Shown here: positions 34,736-46,073 of the stretch, one piece after another
Numbering within the stretch: position 1 is the first letter of the stretch
How the letters are laid out: each line of letters opens with the position of its first letter
NCBI RefSeq assembly: GCF_910592395.1
Contig: NC_088313.1
Span: 8,434,501 to 8,498,500, forward strand
Length of the DNA stretch: 64,000 nt
Reading direction: 5' to 3'
DNA from: Lineus longissimus
Taxonomy: Eukaryota; Nemertea; Pilidiophora; Heteronemertea; Lineidae
Position numbers and translations under genes: made by a program
Notes under the pieces: generated by a model
The model's input: only the letters and a program-made list of their open reading frames with translations
The model's database searches: none
Told to the model about the DNA's origin: nothing

Positions 34736-36540
34736 AGACCAACCCATGAAAATGCGCAATAATCAGGTCAGTAACATGCCCATGTCGTGGAACTATGACT
34801 GGGTGTTTCAACTTGTCCGGTAATTTTTGCACGCTTGATGCGACCATCCACCCGTAAGTTGTCTTCATCGCGAATTGGATCTAACGGTTGGAGGTTACTT
34901 AATTTTCTTTCAAATGCCTCCGTCTGGACCACTTGGAGAATGGCAGTCACTGCTCGCTTGAGATCCTCAACACTAAGGCCATCTCTCTGGCCTTGGTTCA
35001 TGTCTCCTTGGCAACTTTCTCCTCAAGTTTGTCCTTGTACCTCAAACACCAGGCAACTGCCTTCTTCAGGCGATACCAAGTCGAAAACTGATGGAATATC
35101 TCTGACATCTTGTGGAAGACTGCAATCTTGGTATCAAGAACTCTGGCTGCTTTGCTAATTTCAGGATCATTCTCAACGGTTAGGACATCGTCCTCAGACA
35201 ACGGGGTGGGAACACTACTCTCTCTTAGGAAATCCGGCCCGTTCCGCCAGGGCTTGGAGTTGATGAGATTAATGGCCGACATTCCTCGGGACGCTATGTC
35301 CGCTGGTTTCACACTGGTTTCACACTGGTGTCAACATGATGCCACTCGCTTCGGTCGTGGATTCTCGGATTCTCTCTACGCGATACGCCACATAAATATA
35401 GAACCTACGCGATTCATTACTAATGTGTCCTAGTACCACCTTACTAATGTGTAGTAAAAGTGCTCAATATCCTTTTACTTGAGTTCTTTACCTAAGAATT
35501 CGCCCACCTTGACAGACATAACCGCAGCGGTCAATTCTAACCTTGGCACAGTGATCGGTTTCAGCGGCATCACACGCGACTGGCCCATGACAAGTGAAAT
35601 GCTCACGTTCCCTACATCATCAGTCAGTTTCAGATAACTACACTGGCCCAACCCACCAGGCTCTAAACTGGCATCACTGAAGTGGTGCAGCTAGGCTGAG
35701 ACAATCTCACCAAAATTGCTTGGGTCGTAGCAACGTGGGATATCAAGTTTTGCCAAATTCAAGATCTCTAAGCGCCATTTATCCCACAGTATACTGACCT
35801 CAGGGGAACAGGGTCATCCCAATCTAATTTACTGTTACACAAACTCTGTAGTATGCGACGTCCAGTCAGGATGTACGGAGCAATCGGACCAAGTGGGTCG
35901 AAGATGCTGCTTACAGTGGACAGTATTCCACGCCTAGTCAAAGGTTTATCCTTAAAAACCACCCTGAATTGAAAGGAGTCGGACTGAACGCACCATTGTA
36001 GGCCAAGTGTTCTCTCCGTGGGTAAGTTTTCAGACAAGAGATTCAACTCCTGCGTAACCTTAGCCCTAGCCTCCACTTGCACTTCCAGCATGACTTCTCG
36101 ATCATTGCTGAGGAAACTCCTCAAATTGAAGCCACCCTTTTTGCAAATTTCCCTACTGTCACGCACTAGGCTCTTTCCATCATCAGTAGTAACAAACTCG
36201 GCAGCTTCGGACCCACATCCAGATTCAAACTTGTCAGCAGCACTCCTTAGTGCGTAGGTGGCACAGCCAGGTGAGGATTGACTGTACATCACAAACTACT
36301 GCTACCGACTCCTTGTGGAAGCGTGCAAGAACACCGAGCAAATCAGGACCTTGGAGTAAGTGCTCATTCAGGACTTCACCTTGAAACTCGGCGATACAAT
36401 CAAACATAACCCTAATGCGCCCAGGTTTGTGTGGGTGATAGACGCCGTGATGGCCCAAATACCAAACTGAACCTTCAGGACTACACTCATCTTCAGGTAC
36501 TCTTTCACAAAAACCCCTTTCAATCATTTCATTCATGTAC
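34735..36540 (-). pseudogene. BEL/Pao pol remains: RT, RNase H and integrase N-terminus
   Basis: Order on minus is RT, then RNase H, then the integrase start. RT blocks (36536-35768) show YLGHHGVYHPHKPGRIRVMF, LLQGPDLLGV and FDPLGPIAPYILTGR. The central RT part, including the catalytic loop, is missing across a deletion near 36280. RNase H traces include HHFSDAS-like sequence near 35680. The segment ADIASRGMSAINLINSKPW marks the RNase H/integrase junction. The zinc-binding integrase region follows (RVDGRIKRA, then a frameshift) and is cut off near 34735 at the LTR. At least three frame changes. It lies 5' of the gag-protease fragment, so it belongs to a different copy. Confidence 0.78.
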
Positions 36541-36731
36541 TGAGTGTACTCTTCATTAAACTGGGGTTTTTTTTCTCCACCTTGCGCTTCAAACTACACA
36601 AACGCTTCAATGCCTGAACTCTGTTGTTTGGTAGCTTCACATGAGCACACTGAGCATATGCAGACATTTCTGAGGGAGGATGATGCCGGCGATGAGGAAC
36701 GATGCTTTCAGTATGGCAGAAGCACGGCGAA

Positions 36732-37001
36732 TCAGAGAATAGAACCGTGGTGGGGAATATAGCGTAAAGAGAATTCAGAGTTTTGAAGGCTCTTTTTAGT
36801 GAGTTGCAAGGCCAGGGTTACTTCAGCGGAGAGTTGATTGACAAGGAGCTGATCCGATTCTACTTTTTGGGTTTGATACAGGTAATTTTTAAACGATGTT
36901 TTCACCCTGATGGCGTCCGTTAGTTCATTGCAGAAGAGAATCACCTTAGCGTCCATGCCTAGAGCGATTACACCGAACCTGCCCCTCGTTCGACTCGACA
37001 T
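36732..37001 (-). CDS. Hypothetical 89-residue reading frame
   Basis: ATG at 37001 (MSSRTRGRFGVIALG) and stop at 36732. Composition looks coding (VTLALQLTKKSLQNSEFSLR), but no domain is recognised and no partner exon was found. It may be a first exon or part of a decayed element next to the BEL/Pao pol. Confidence 0.3.
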   Translation of the reverse strand: MSSRTRGRFGVIALGMDAKVILFCNELTDAIRVKTSFKNYLYQTQKVESDQLLVNQLSAEVTLALQLTKKSLQNSEFSLRYIPHHGSIL

Positions 37002-37423
37002 TTTGCCTCCTAAATTTTCAGTCCATATCGGTGTCGAGATTTGAACTCCGTCACAGTGACACTATGCTGGGCCTACCGGTACCCGTGGTGGATAAAGGTA
37101 GGCCTAGATATGCAAAATCGTGATCGATATAAATACTGTATGTCCCGGAATGTGTCATCCCTTTCTAAGTCAAGGCGCCTAATTTTGACGATGAATGCTT
37201 TTCCATTTTAGGATGAACTAAGAGAAGTGTCACATCTTTGGAATATCCACAAGATCCGCAGATATCGCAATATGAGCATGAATCATGGACGACCTTTCAT
37301 GATGTACACAGTGCCGGTGTAGAAGTTTAAAATGTCCTAGGATAGAATGCCCGGGAAATAAAGGATCCTATCATGCGCTTCAATCTGTAAGCTATTGACG
37401 GTCAGGGTCTCTATAGAACCATA
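37002..37423. other. Spacer; no gene seen
   Basis: No supported reading frame between the hypothetical minus-strand frame and the split exon. The AG at about 37423 could be the acceptor of that exon. Confidence 0.35.
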
Positions 37424-37821
37424 TTGCAGAATACAATAGGGCCGGACACTTTTTCCAAGAGGGGGCATCTGTTACTGTTACAGGAATCGTTATACACAGT
37501 CGACTACATCTGTGAAGCTGACGGAGCAAAAGTAAGAGCCTGTGAGGAACACTATACATTTCAGTCGGAGTATCCTTGCGATGAAGACATGTTTGAACTA
37601 TGTTGTATCCTGATGGAAGAGAACGGCCAGGGGCGGGTTGTTCAAAGCAGTGATAAATTTATACACCGATAAGACTTATCAGTCGATAAAAATCTCTTAA
37701 CCCCCGATAGTTAAACCACCGATAAAAATGAGGTTTTCAAAACTAGTTTTAAGGACCCGATAGGTATCAGTGGATTTAACAGTGGATCTTCCCATAATGC
37801 ATCAGGGTTCCAGCATCCAAG

Positions 37822-39242
37822 ATGGCCAAATTAGCAGAAGAAATTTCATCTGCTCCTAGCAACACCACCCAAAAAAGGAAAAGAAAGGCCAATTTCTCTG
37901 CAAATGAGGTCAATCTACTTGTTCAACTGACAGAGCACAATGTCACTTTGCTATCATCTAAATTCACGGACACGGTGACAAATCAGAAGAAGAAAAGTGT
38001 TTGGGTGAAGGTGGCAACGGCCCTGACAGCACAGGGAGTGGCAGTGAGAACTGCAGAAGAATGCAGAGACAAATCGCAGGCCCTGCAGAAGAATGCCAAA
38101 GGAAAAGCTGCGGCAGAGAGGAGAAAGATTTTAAAGACAGGAGGGGGTACTGCTCCACCGCCTTCATCGGATCCAGTGACAGAAAAGATAGTAGCCATTT
38201 ACAGCGAATGCCCAACCTGGAATGACATTTCAGGGGGGCTTGGAAAGCTCAGCACCACCACCATGCGGATCCCAGTTCCAAACACCAAGTCCAACCCCAT
38301 CAGTAGGCCTGATTGTCAAAGAATTGGCAGATGGAGGGAGAGCAACTACCAGCAACTGTTTCTTGATCCCAAGTATCAAGACCCAAGAAGGTACGTTTCT
38401 TAGATTATCACTTTTGTAGGCCTAAAAAATGGCCACGCCCCCAAAATGGCCACCTTCGTGATGTGAGGCATGACACAATTTTCACTTAAAAACCAGCATT
38501 GTACGTCTGAATTGTACTTTTAAAAACCACATACTCATACTACAGTTAATGAACTATAGTTAAAATGCATTTTCACCTTGTTTTAATGAATCTATTCATG
38601 AACTGAAGCAGTTTTCTGGAGATTGCAATCATCATGATTTCTTCTTTCACAATGCATTATGTACATGATGTACAGAACCCATACGCCATATACAGGGTAC
38701 CAATGTATGGGATGCTGTTTGTGAAATAATTAACTTAGAAAACAATATGTAAATGTTTGTGTCCTTGGGCAGAGTAGAGACAAAGGTGACACATGATGTT
38801 TGATATCCTTATGAAGGTATTTGTGATACTATCACTAGCTATATACCAGTACTGATTATTATTATAAATTTCATTCCAGAAGATGAACTGCACCGCTTGA
38901 CAGAAGAGGCTAGTGCTCCATGGTCATCTGATGACGACGATGAAAGTTATTCTACCCGTGAAATGGCACGTGATATTGAACGGGGCTGTGTCCATAGTAT
39001 GGGGAAAGGATATGGGGAAAGGGAAAGGAAGGGGGAAAAGCAGCCGTCCCAGCAACCGAACAGCCAGTGCCGTGACTGCCACCAGTGACAGTACAATTGA
39101 GTGCGTGAAAACGTGTCGCTGTATTTGCCCACTTCAGCATAAACTGTTTCTTAGAGAACTGGAAATTAAAAATGCAGAAATATATGGGAAGAAGATGAGG
39201 CTTGAGGTGGAGAAATTGGAAAGGGAAAGGGAACAACAATAA
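37822..39242 (+). pseudogene. Myb/SANT-like gene of element B, two apparent frameshifts
   Basis: Exon 1 starts at the ATG at 37822. The SANT-like trihelix (KRKANFSANEVNLLVQLTEH to RTAEECRDKSQALQKNA) is followed by a Lys-rich linker and NDISGG. At the six-G run 38233-38238 the frame must change by one for the text to continue as LESSAPPPCGSQ. In that frame the exon ends at 38390 (GTACGT donor, phase 1) and joins exon 2 at 38880 (TTCCAG), reading EDELHRLTEEASAPWSS. A second one-base change is needed in the purine-rich stretch near 38995-39040 to reach the C-terminal coiled coil (LRELEIKNAEIYGKKMRLEV) ending at 39242. Single-base errors in the assembly would give the same picture. Confidence 0.75.
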
Positions 39243-39498
39243 TTCTGTGCCGCTGACCATAGATGCCTGTGGTGTTTCATGTTGCATAATGTTTTGCTGT
39301 TTGTGTATTTCATTACACCGGTTTATAATATGATTAAGATATTGCTGATATTTTGAACTATTTATATATATTTATATGAATGAAGACACACGCTAGTCTT
39401 TATGTAAAGCTTCATTCTTTAATTTACTGTTCTTCATAATTCATAATATTATAAATTAGATGTAGATATTGATCTGAAACTTCTGCAAGTCCATCACA

Positions 39499-40955
39499 TT
39501 AATTAAAGAAGGTGTTTGTCACATTTCTCCTCACTGTGCGACCACCTTCATTTCCTTGGTAGATGTATCTATCCCGCGGTTCTCGATTTGGTCTTCCTAA
39601 TAGGGGCTCTCGTCTGTCAATCGCTATATTGTGGAGGACAGCACAAGCAGTAATGATTTTACAAACTCGTGCTGGGCGCATCCTGATTTCCGCGTGGAGG
39701 CAGTGAAACCGTCGTTTCAAAACACCAAAACAACGTTCAACGGAGTTCCTTGTTTTCTTGTGGGCGTTGTTGAATCTGGTCTCTGGTCTTGTTATTGGAC
39801 GCAGATATGGTGTAAGGAGGAAGGGTTTACATGGATATCCGGAGTCCCCAAGAAGAAATCCCTCCAACATCCCACGGTAATTTTCTGCCAAGTATATCCC
39901 GATCTGACTTTCTTTGAAGATGTGCGAGTCATGTGTGGCACCCGGCCATCGTGAAACTATATTTATCAGCTTTCCTGAAACAATTATAGACATAGTTTAT
40001 AGTAAACAAATACATCTTTTTCTGAGTCATACTGTACACCCATCATTGAAAATTATGGTCGGATTGGCTTGCCACATAATTTGACTGGGTGCACGGTTGA
40101 AGTGAAAGGGTCCACTGCCAGCTTGACAAATGAAAAAAAAACAACAACAGCTGATTGTTTACAACACGGCTGACAGTGGGTACATTTTTGCTTTGCCATG
40201 TATGAAAATCATGATAATTAATGTGACATGTGATATCCCAATTGATGTCAAATAACTTTAACAGGAGTGAGTATTGGTACAGTAGTTTCTCATCTAGTAT
40301 ACTATAGGATGTTCATATATATAAAGTGATCCACACAGTCAATGAATTTATTCAGCCTACCTTGATGGTCACATATGCCCCGTGTATTGATGCTGTGGTA
40401 CTGTTTTCTACCGACAAAGGCAGACTCATATGTTGGCCTCTGCTGTCCATCCTCCTTCAACTCTTTGTACCATTGTGGGGTAGAGGGGCCCTGAATCTTC
40501 ACATGTGTCCCGTCAACGCAGCCAATAACATTTGGAAATCCTGCCATTTCGTAAAACCCAGTGTGGATTCGGTTCCTCTCTTCAGCAGTTGTTGGCCATT
40601 TAATGAAAGTATCCTGCAAGGCAGCCAAGGCATCTGACACCTTCACGACAATTCGACTTGCGGTCCCTTTATCAAATCCTTGCAAATCGCCCACTATCTG
40701 AAGAAATGATCCTGATGCATAGAACCTCAATGCCAGCATCACCTGCTGCTCTGCAGAGAGGCTGTGTGATCTCTTGGTGGGATGTTCTAAATCATGTCTT
40801 ATTAGATCGGTAATGTATATGATACTGTCTCTGCCAAACCTATATCTTTGCCTCAACCTGTTGTCATCAAATGCATCTAAATCAGACTCTTTATGCCTGT
40901 ACGTTCTTTGATTTCGGTGAAAATTTGGAAAAAGCAGCATCCGATGGGCAGCCAT
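39499..40955 (-). CDS. HARBI1-type DDE transposase of element B (two exons)
   Basis: Exon 1 is 40955-40361, starting MAAHRML, and exon 2 is 39974-39499. The intron is phase 1, splitting the Gly of CDHQGK at the same place as in element A. Length is 356 residues. The DDE residues lie in VIGCVDGTHVKI, GFLLGDSGYPCKPFL and NSVERCFGVLKRRFH. SRWPGATHD is present. The N-terminal helical region (ASRIVVKVSDALAAL) matches A in position. I prefer the ATG at 40955 over an upstream TTG because A also begins MAA. No lesion seen. Confidence 0.9.
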
Positions 40956-41413
40956 TTTGGTTTCTGGATTTATCCCTAGCGACAAGCTATCGGGGCTTTA
41001 TCGGTACTCCTAGGGGTGGGTTAAAGTTATCAGTGATTATCGGCAGCTAAACCCTAACTTGGCTTTAAACAACTCAGCCTATCGGAGAATTAAAGTTATC
41101 AGTGGTTTATCGGTGGATATAACCACCGATAGTGGTTATCGGTGCTTTGAACAACCCGCCCCTGGTGGCTGCGCAAGATCCTGACGAAGCCAGACATTTA
41201 TACATAACTCTGAGAGACTTGCTTAAAGCTGAACTGCATGCGCAAAACCAGAGCATCTCATGCAGCAATGGTAAGACATTTAAACGATCGAAAGGTCTTT
41301 CTGAATTCGGCCTGAAACACAAAGTATCCAAAGCGGTGCGTCATCATATGCATGCTCTGTGCCTTTTAAGTAATGGACATGATATCGCTCTCTCTCCGAA
41401 CGCTACGAGTTAA

Positions 41414-41684
41414 CCCATCCGGACGCTACTGTCATGATAGGGATTCCCTCATATTTGGGGTGATTATCTGATATGAGTTGTATTGCCTCTCCAAATACTC
41501 CACACCTTAAACCCCATCACTCAATAAAACTCATACCAAATAAACACCCCAAGCCCACGAACCCTCTAAAACACTAACAATGTCAATCTCTAAGTAATAA
41601 CCATTTATTCGGTGCACAATGCTAACACTACATCCCCATTATGTACACTCTTTCCAACCATATTCCTCCACATCGGACACTACT
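41414..41684. other. Possible 3' non-coding end of the DIRS-order element
   Basis: Below the tyrosine recombinase stop; no gene. Split direct repeats are expected here for a Ngaro/DIRS element, but I could not match this stretch to the 5' side by eye. Confidence 0.35.
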
Positions 41685-42575
41685 CTACACCTTCCGATGA
41701 GGAAGCGGACTCGGCAGATCGCATTCCTCGATATATTCTCCCTCTACCTGCCTCCAGTCCTCAAAAGTAGCTGACGACATAATCGCGGTCATTTTAGCTG
41801 CCTGGTCGAGCTTCCCTGCCCTAGCGTAGTGTGAAGCCGACGATTCGGAAGACCAACCAATATGATCCATCATGGCCTCGATATCTGGCTGTGAAGGCAC
41901 CCCTTTGTATGACAAAAAACGGATCGATATCGCACAGCCGCCCCTCAAACTATGAGGGGTTTCCCCCTCATCAGCCTCTATTTTCCCCAAATAGTACTTT
42001 AACCTCTGATAGGTGACCTCATATGCCAGGGGGCTATCAGCAACTCTCTGGCGCGCGAGAGGCCTAAACAGAAAACCCGTACTTAAATCCACGCCGAATG
42101 AACTGGCCACCTGAAAATACGTCTTCAAACTCAATACAGGACACACCATAGCTACCCTCGAACGAAACACCGAAAAGATGTTGGGATTATCGACACGATG
42201 GGTCTTCCCCCAGGTATGCTTACTGATAAACCCCGCACCCGCAGGCAATTCCCGAATTTCCTGCGACAACATAACCCCCACATCATGGGCCCTGTCGCCC
42301 CCAAAAAACATTAATTTTAACATAGCTTGGTTCCTAGCCAGAACAAACTTCGTGTGTAGAGGGATATCCTGTCGGTCTAATTCCTTGTCTATGTACATTG
42401 CCAGCAAAAGTAGTTTCGATATGAACAAAGGCCTCGCCTGAGACACCATGACATGGGCTTTGCTCTGCTCCACACGAATTTGTCTCAAATAAATTGCAAC
42501 CTGATCCGAACGAACCGGATTCCCCTGCCCGGCGGAGCACCACCCATTAGGCTTTCTCTCTCCGACCAAGGACAA
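41685..42575 (-). CDS. Tyrosine recombinase of the DIRS-order retrotransposon
   Basis: Integrates a circular cDNA intermediate by site-specific recombination in DIRS-order elements. About 296 codons are open in one frame. The core residues can be placed: first Arg in GDRAHDVG, the HxxR box in TPHSLRGGCAI, the next His in MMDHIGWSSES, and the nucleophile Tyr in SASHYARAGKL. The spacing fits phage-type integrases and the YRs of Ngaro/DIRS elements. It overlaps the RNase H frame upstream. No methyltransferase domain was seen in the element. Confidence 0.85.
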   Translation of the reverse strand: MSLVGERKPNGWCSAGQGNPVRSDQVAIYLRQIRVEQSKAHVMVSQARPLFISKLLLLAMYIDKELDRQDIPLHTKFVLARNQAMLKLMFFGGDRAHDVGVMLSQEIRELPAGAGFISKHTWGKTHRVDNPNIFSVFRSRVAMVCPVLSLKTYFQVASSFGVDLSTGFLFRPLARQRVADSPLAYEVTYQRLKYYLGKIEADEGETPHSLRGGCAISIRFLSYKGVPSQPDIEAMMDHIGWSSESSASHYARAGKLDQAAKMTAIMSSATFEDWRQVEGEYIEECDLPSPLPHRKV

Positions 42576-43437
42576 TAACCGACTTTGCCACCGACATCAA
42601 CACCGGCCACCAGAACGGAAGAGGGGATAGCTGCGGAACTACCAAGTTTACCTGGAGTGGCCTTGGGTTTTCCTGCAACACGAAAAACAAGACCGAACCT
42701 ATCATGCAAAAAGGAACCCCCACCGAACTCGGAAGTGGACAAGGCGTGAAATGCGGCAACGCATTACCATCCCTATCTAGCATTGCATTGGAATCTAATG
42801 CCATCAAATCAAAGGTATGAGGGCCAAACAACCTATCCAACCTCGACCAAGCCTCCACTGATAACCTCGCGTCTCTCGGAGACAACTTACGAGAAGCAGC
42901 ATCCGCCGCGTTCTCCTTCGAAGGCACGTAAGTTAGCTTCATATCGCAATTTAGCCTAGAAATGACCTGAAATATGGACTTGAGTAGCTTGACCAACGGA
43001 GGGTCCCTAGCTCCCTGCTTAGCCCATGCCGTTACCAACGCCTGATTGTCCACATATACATCTACCCGTTTGTCCCGTAAGCACTCAGGAATCGCCTGCA
43101 GAGTCTTCAACAAAGCATCAGTCTCCTTCAAATGGATGGGTCTGTTGTCATCCCGTGGCCAGAAATCATGCACCTCCCGACCATCGGGTAGGGAGGCCCC
43201 CCAAGCGAATCCACTGGCATCCGTGGACAAGTTCAAATCCACATGGCGCTCACCCCGCCAATTGGCCCAATCCGAAGAATCATCCAGGAAGCGCCAGAAC
43301 GCTATTTCCTCTCTCAAGTCCCCTTCAACCCGAATATCTGCCTTGGCTTTCCCTGACCGACCGATTTCAATGGCCATTGCCCGGATGTAAAGACTTGCAG
43401 CAGGAACACAAGTTTTGAACGAAACGCACTTGCCCAT
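42547..43437 (-). pseudogene. RNase H region of the DIRS-order pol
   Basis: Removes RNA from the RNA/DNA hybrid. Open for about 296 codons. The RT connection starts near CVPAASLYIRAM. RNase H motifs are LSTDASGFAWGAS (first Asp), LKETDALLKTLQ (Glu) and VYVDNQALVTAW (Asp). YVPSKENAADAASRKLSPRD follows, matching the layout of DIRS/Ngaro elements. A frame change separates it from the RT above (near 43430), and another lies near the start of the recombinase. Confidence 0.78.
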
Positions 43438-44773
43438 GAACTTTGCAAAGTCCTTACGGGAACCACGGACTCTGCCAAAATCTGTTCCCTCAACTCTCTA
43501 AATTTCAGTTTCTTATCCGCAGGGATCTGAAATTGCCTTGAAACCGAGTGAACTATCAACCCAAGGTTCAGTAGTGAGCAGGACTGGAACCATAAACTCT
43601 TCAGAAATTCAATGGTGTAGCCTAACAGAGACAGGGTCGCCGCGTTGCAAAATATCGAGATCCCCGTTTGTTGTACCTTCGAACCTGTTACAAACTTTGC
43701 TGGGCCAAGAAACCTGTCATCCAGATACTGGTTAGTGATCACTCCTTTCAATCTTAAAAACGCCGTTGCCTGCATTCCTATTGATTGATAAACGAAGGGG
43801 GACAAAGACCATCCGAACGGCAAACAATTGTAAACCATGTACCACCCACCAAATTGTATTCCAAAAAAGGTTCTGGACCTATGAGACAAAATACGTTGAG
43901 ATAAGCCGATTTCTCGTCAGTGGATGCCATGAAATCCCCCTTCTTTATCAGACCCGGGATGAGAGCGGAACCTTCCAGTGAAAACGGCATGTGTTTCATG
44001 AAAAGATTTAAGAACCTTTCATCATGGCACAACCTATTCTCCCTAGTTCCCGTTATCATCAATAGGGGCATAACCAAATATGGTGGAGGAATCTCGCCCA
44101 CTCTACCCAGAAGCTTGAGGGAACCATTCCTTAAACCCTCCTCCAAGTGACGGGCTATTTCTTCCTTGTGGGGCTCACAGTTGGCATAATTATTAAAGAT
44201 CCGCGACGGTGGAACTTGTGCGTCGTACAAGACGCCATTGAAATAGCCACTGAATGGTTGAAAAAAGTCAAAAATGTCGACTATTTCTTTTATCCAACCT
44301 CCCACCATCCGAGATGACCCATCATTTACCAATTTCAATAGAGCTTGCCAATTGGCTACCTCCTGATGTAGCTGACCGGCGACAAAATGCCGATGGTCCC
44401 TTAGCGGTAAGTTGTCCAGTAGTTCCTCCCAATTGTTACCGAGGTCTCCCCACTCTTTTGCCAAGAAACCTGGATCCGAGCGAGCCGAGGGGAAGGGCCT
44501 GCCCTTGTAGTCCACGTATCTCGGTGATCTCAGCCCTGCAGTTGCCGCGACCGGGTTAAATGAAGAATCCAACTCCCATGCTGGTACACTCTGACTGTTG
44601 GCCTGAAACCACAGCAAGGAACACATATAACTAGTGTGTTTGACCCAAGTCCCAGGCAACTGCGGAACAGATACACTTCTGCAAGGCCAGACCCTCCCCC
44701 TCCCGTTCCAACTGGGCATCAGTGTCCCAGGAAACAAGAGAGAAAGCATCTTGCCCTCCCAACCAGGCTGCAA
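43314..44773 (-). pseudogene. Reverse transcriptase of the DIRS-order element, frameshifted
   Basis: Two overlapping frames encode the RT. The upper one (44773-43778) includes HDERFLNLFMKHMPFSLEG and a motif A-like GDFMASTDEKSAYLNV. The lower one (43889-43314) includes YNCLPFGWSLSPFVYQ (motif B region) and the catalytic loop NQYLDDRFLG (YLDD). A frame change of one base is needed between them near 43800-43890. The element follows the order gag, RT, RNase H, YR on minus, which identifies the DIRS order. Confidence 0.8.
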
Positions 44774-44990
44774 AAATACGCAACTACGAGAAAGAATAGA
44801 AATTCAAAACCTTTATTTACCTCTCACAGAGCCCGAGATATATAGTAACATACTTGTAAATTAACACCAGTATATGCCTCATCTCCTCAATTTAACATTC
44901 AACCTATTTTTGTAAGTGCTTACTGACCTATATATCTCCCAGAGACCTCTCATTATTGACTAATATCCCAACTACAACTACAAGATAGTA

Positions 44991-46015
44991 TTACTCGGAC
45001 TTTGTACCATTACTCGTGGTAGCGGACCCGAACTGATGCTGCGGGCATGAGCGAAGTAGGTGCTCACTTGACCCGCAGCCGTAGCAATTCCTCCCGTATG
45101 GGCTGGGCCCACTTCTCCCAAAAGCACTGCGGAAGTTTCGCCTCCCTCTGAAGCTCCTTCTGTTGAAGCTATTATAACCAAACCCAAAATTTGGTGGTGC
45201 GGGATACCCCGAGAAACCCGACTCGTTCTTTTTCTCCTTCTCCTTCTCCTTTTCCCTTTCTTCCTTCTTCTTAGCTTTACGCCAAGAGTCAACCGCCACC
45301 TGTGCTTTACGTGCCTGTTCAGTTCCGACCAGACGTGTCATTTAGCCTGCAGCACCGCACAATGCAACATGTAACGGCGGTTCTCCACTGTATCCTCTGC
45401 GTCGACGATCTCCAACAGAGACTATAACAAGACAAAAATAAAAAATTGTCAGCCAACAAGACCACACCTAATTCCCGGTAACACCGCCTTCCAAGCGTAA
45501 CACAAGTATTAATTTCAATGCCTTCGCATACCCATCGTCTTAAGGTACATGTAGGCTTAAACCGTAATTCCGCCAAGCTAACGACACCCTACCTTACTTT
45601 TCGGCAAACAATCCTCATCGCTAACCGATGAAAAGTTCCCGAAATATTCTCCCTGCTGGAAAGGTCGAATGTACGCTGAGTGTACAACGATACCCCACAA
45701 AAACGAATCCACATACCCCGGCGGACGGGGAAGGCGACCTAAGTTACACCCTGAACCTAATCAATGACCCGCCTCCCCAATCAGAGCAAAACGGTTACTC
45801 ACCGACGCCTCGTGACCCATGAGCGCCACTGCCTCCCCGTCAATCTCATCCTTCGAGTATGCATGCAGGAGATGCTTTTCCGACACACTCGCCAGCATTT
45901 CCGGGGCCCGATCAAAGTCATCTGTATTTAGACATTTGAATCTCTTAATCACCGGCAGCGTGTCCGCCCCCAGCAGGGAGTGACCCTTCTGTAACCAATA
46001 CTTAGGAGACGACAT
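44991..46015 (-). pseudogene. Spliced gag of the DIRS-order element (second copy)
   Basis: Exon 1 is 46015-45803 (MSSPKYWLQKGHSLLG, SEKHLLHAYSKDE) with a GTGAGT donor in phase 0. Exon 2 starts at 45421 after GTTATAG and encodes SLLEIVDAEDTVENRRYMLH. It reaches a TGA at 45340 that overlaps an ATG (aaATGA). The next frame continues with LVGTEQARKAQVAVDSWRK, a Lys/Glu-rich run, an aromatic Gly/Arg tract and a CCHC knuckle (CYGCGSSEHLLRSC), ending at 44991. It matches the copy at 0.2-1.8 kb in exon plan and domain order. The frame break is probably a mutation, since the first copy reads straight through. Confidence 0.75.
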
Positions 46016-46073
46016 GATCCCTTCGCAATCAACGAACAAGTGTGCCGAACCTGACGTCCTCGCCCAAAAAAGC

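Larger units (their letters stand above)
37631..41161 (+). mobile_element. Element B: two-gene Harbinger transposon
   Basis: A 3531-bp element with inverted ends GGGCGGGTTGTTCAAAGCA and CAG/CTG flanks (37628-37630 and 41162-41164), one mismatch from a perfect CWG target duplication. The subterminal regions carry many CGATAA/TTATCGG motifs in both orientations. It contains a Myb-like gene on plus (two apparent frameshifts) and a HARBI1-type transposase on minus (intact), convergent as in element A. Confidence 0.88.
37424..41413 (+). pseudogene. Unidentified reading frame split by Harbinger element B
   Basis: The left part (37424-37630) has YTVDYICEADGAKVRACEEH and ends inside MEENGQ. The right part (41162-41413) resumes with LVAAQDPDEARHLYITLRDL and ends at a TAA. 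Element B lies exactly between them, and its 3-bp target (CAG left, CTG right) is one codon in the same frame on both sides. The two halves were therefore one frame of about 150 codons before insertion. The left end looks like an exon start after ATATTGCAG. Function unknown; Cys and His are frequent. It may belong to an older transposon or to a host gene. Confidence 0.55.

Noticed and set aside
30353-36540. One continuous BEL/Pao element
   Set aside because: On the coding strand pol comes before gag and protease, and an LTR-like end with a primer site lies between them. These are pieces of two copies.
44990-45292. Arg/Lys-rich frame on minus as a separate protein
   Set aside because: It is a shadow of the overlapping gag frame that carries the zinc knuckle.
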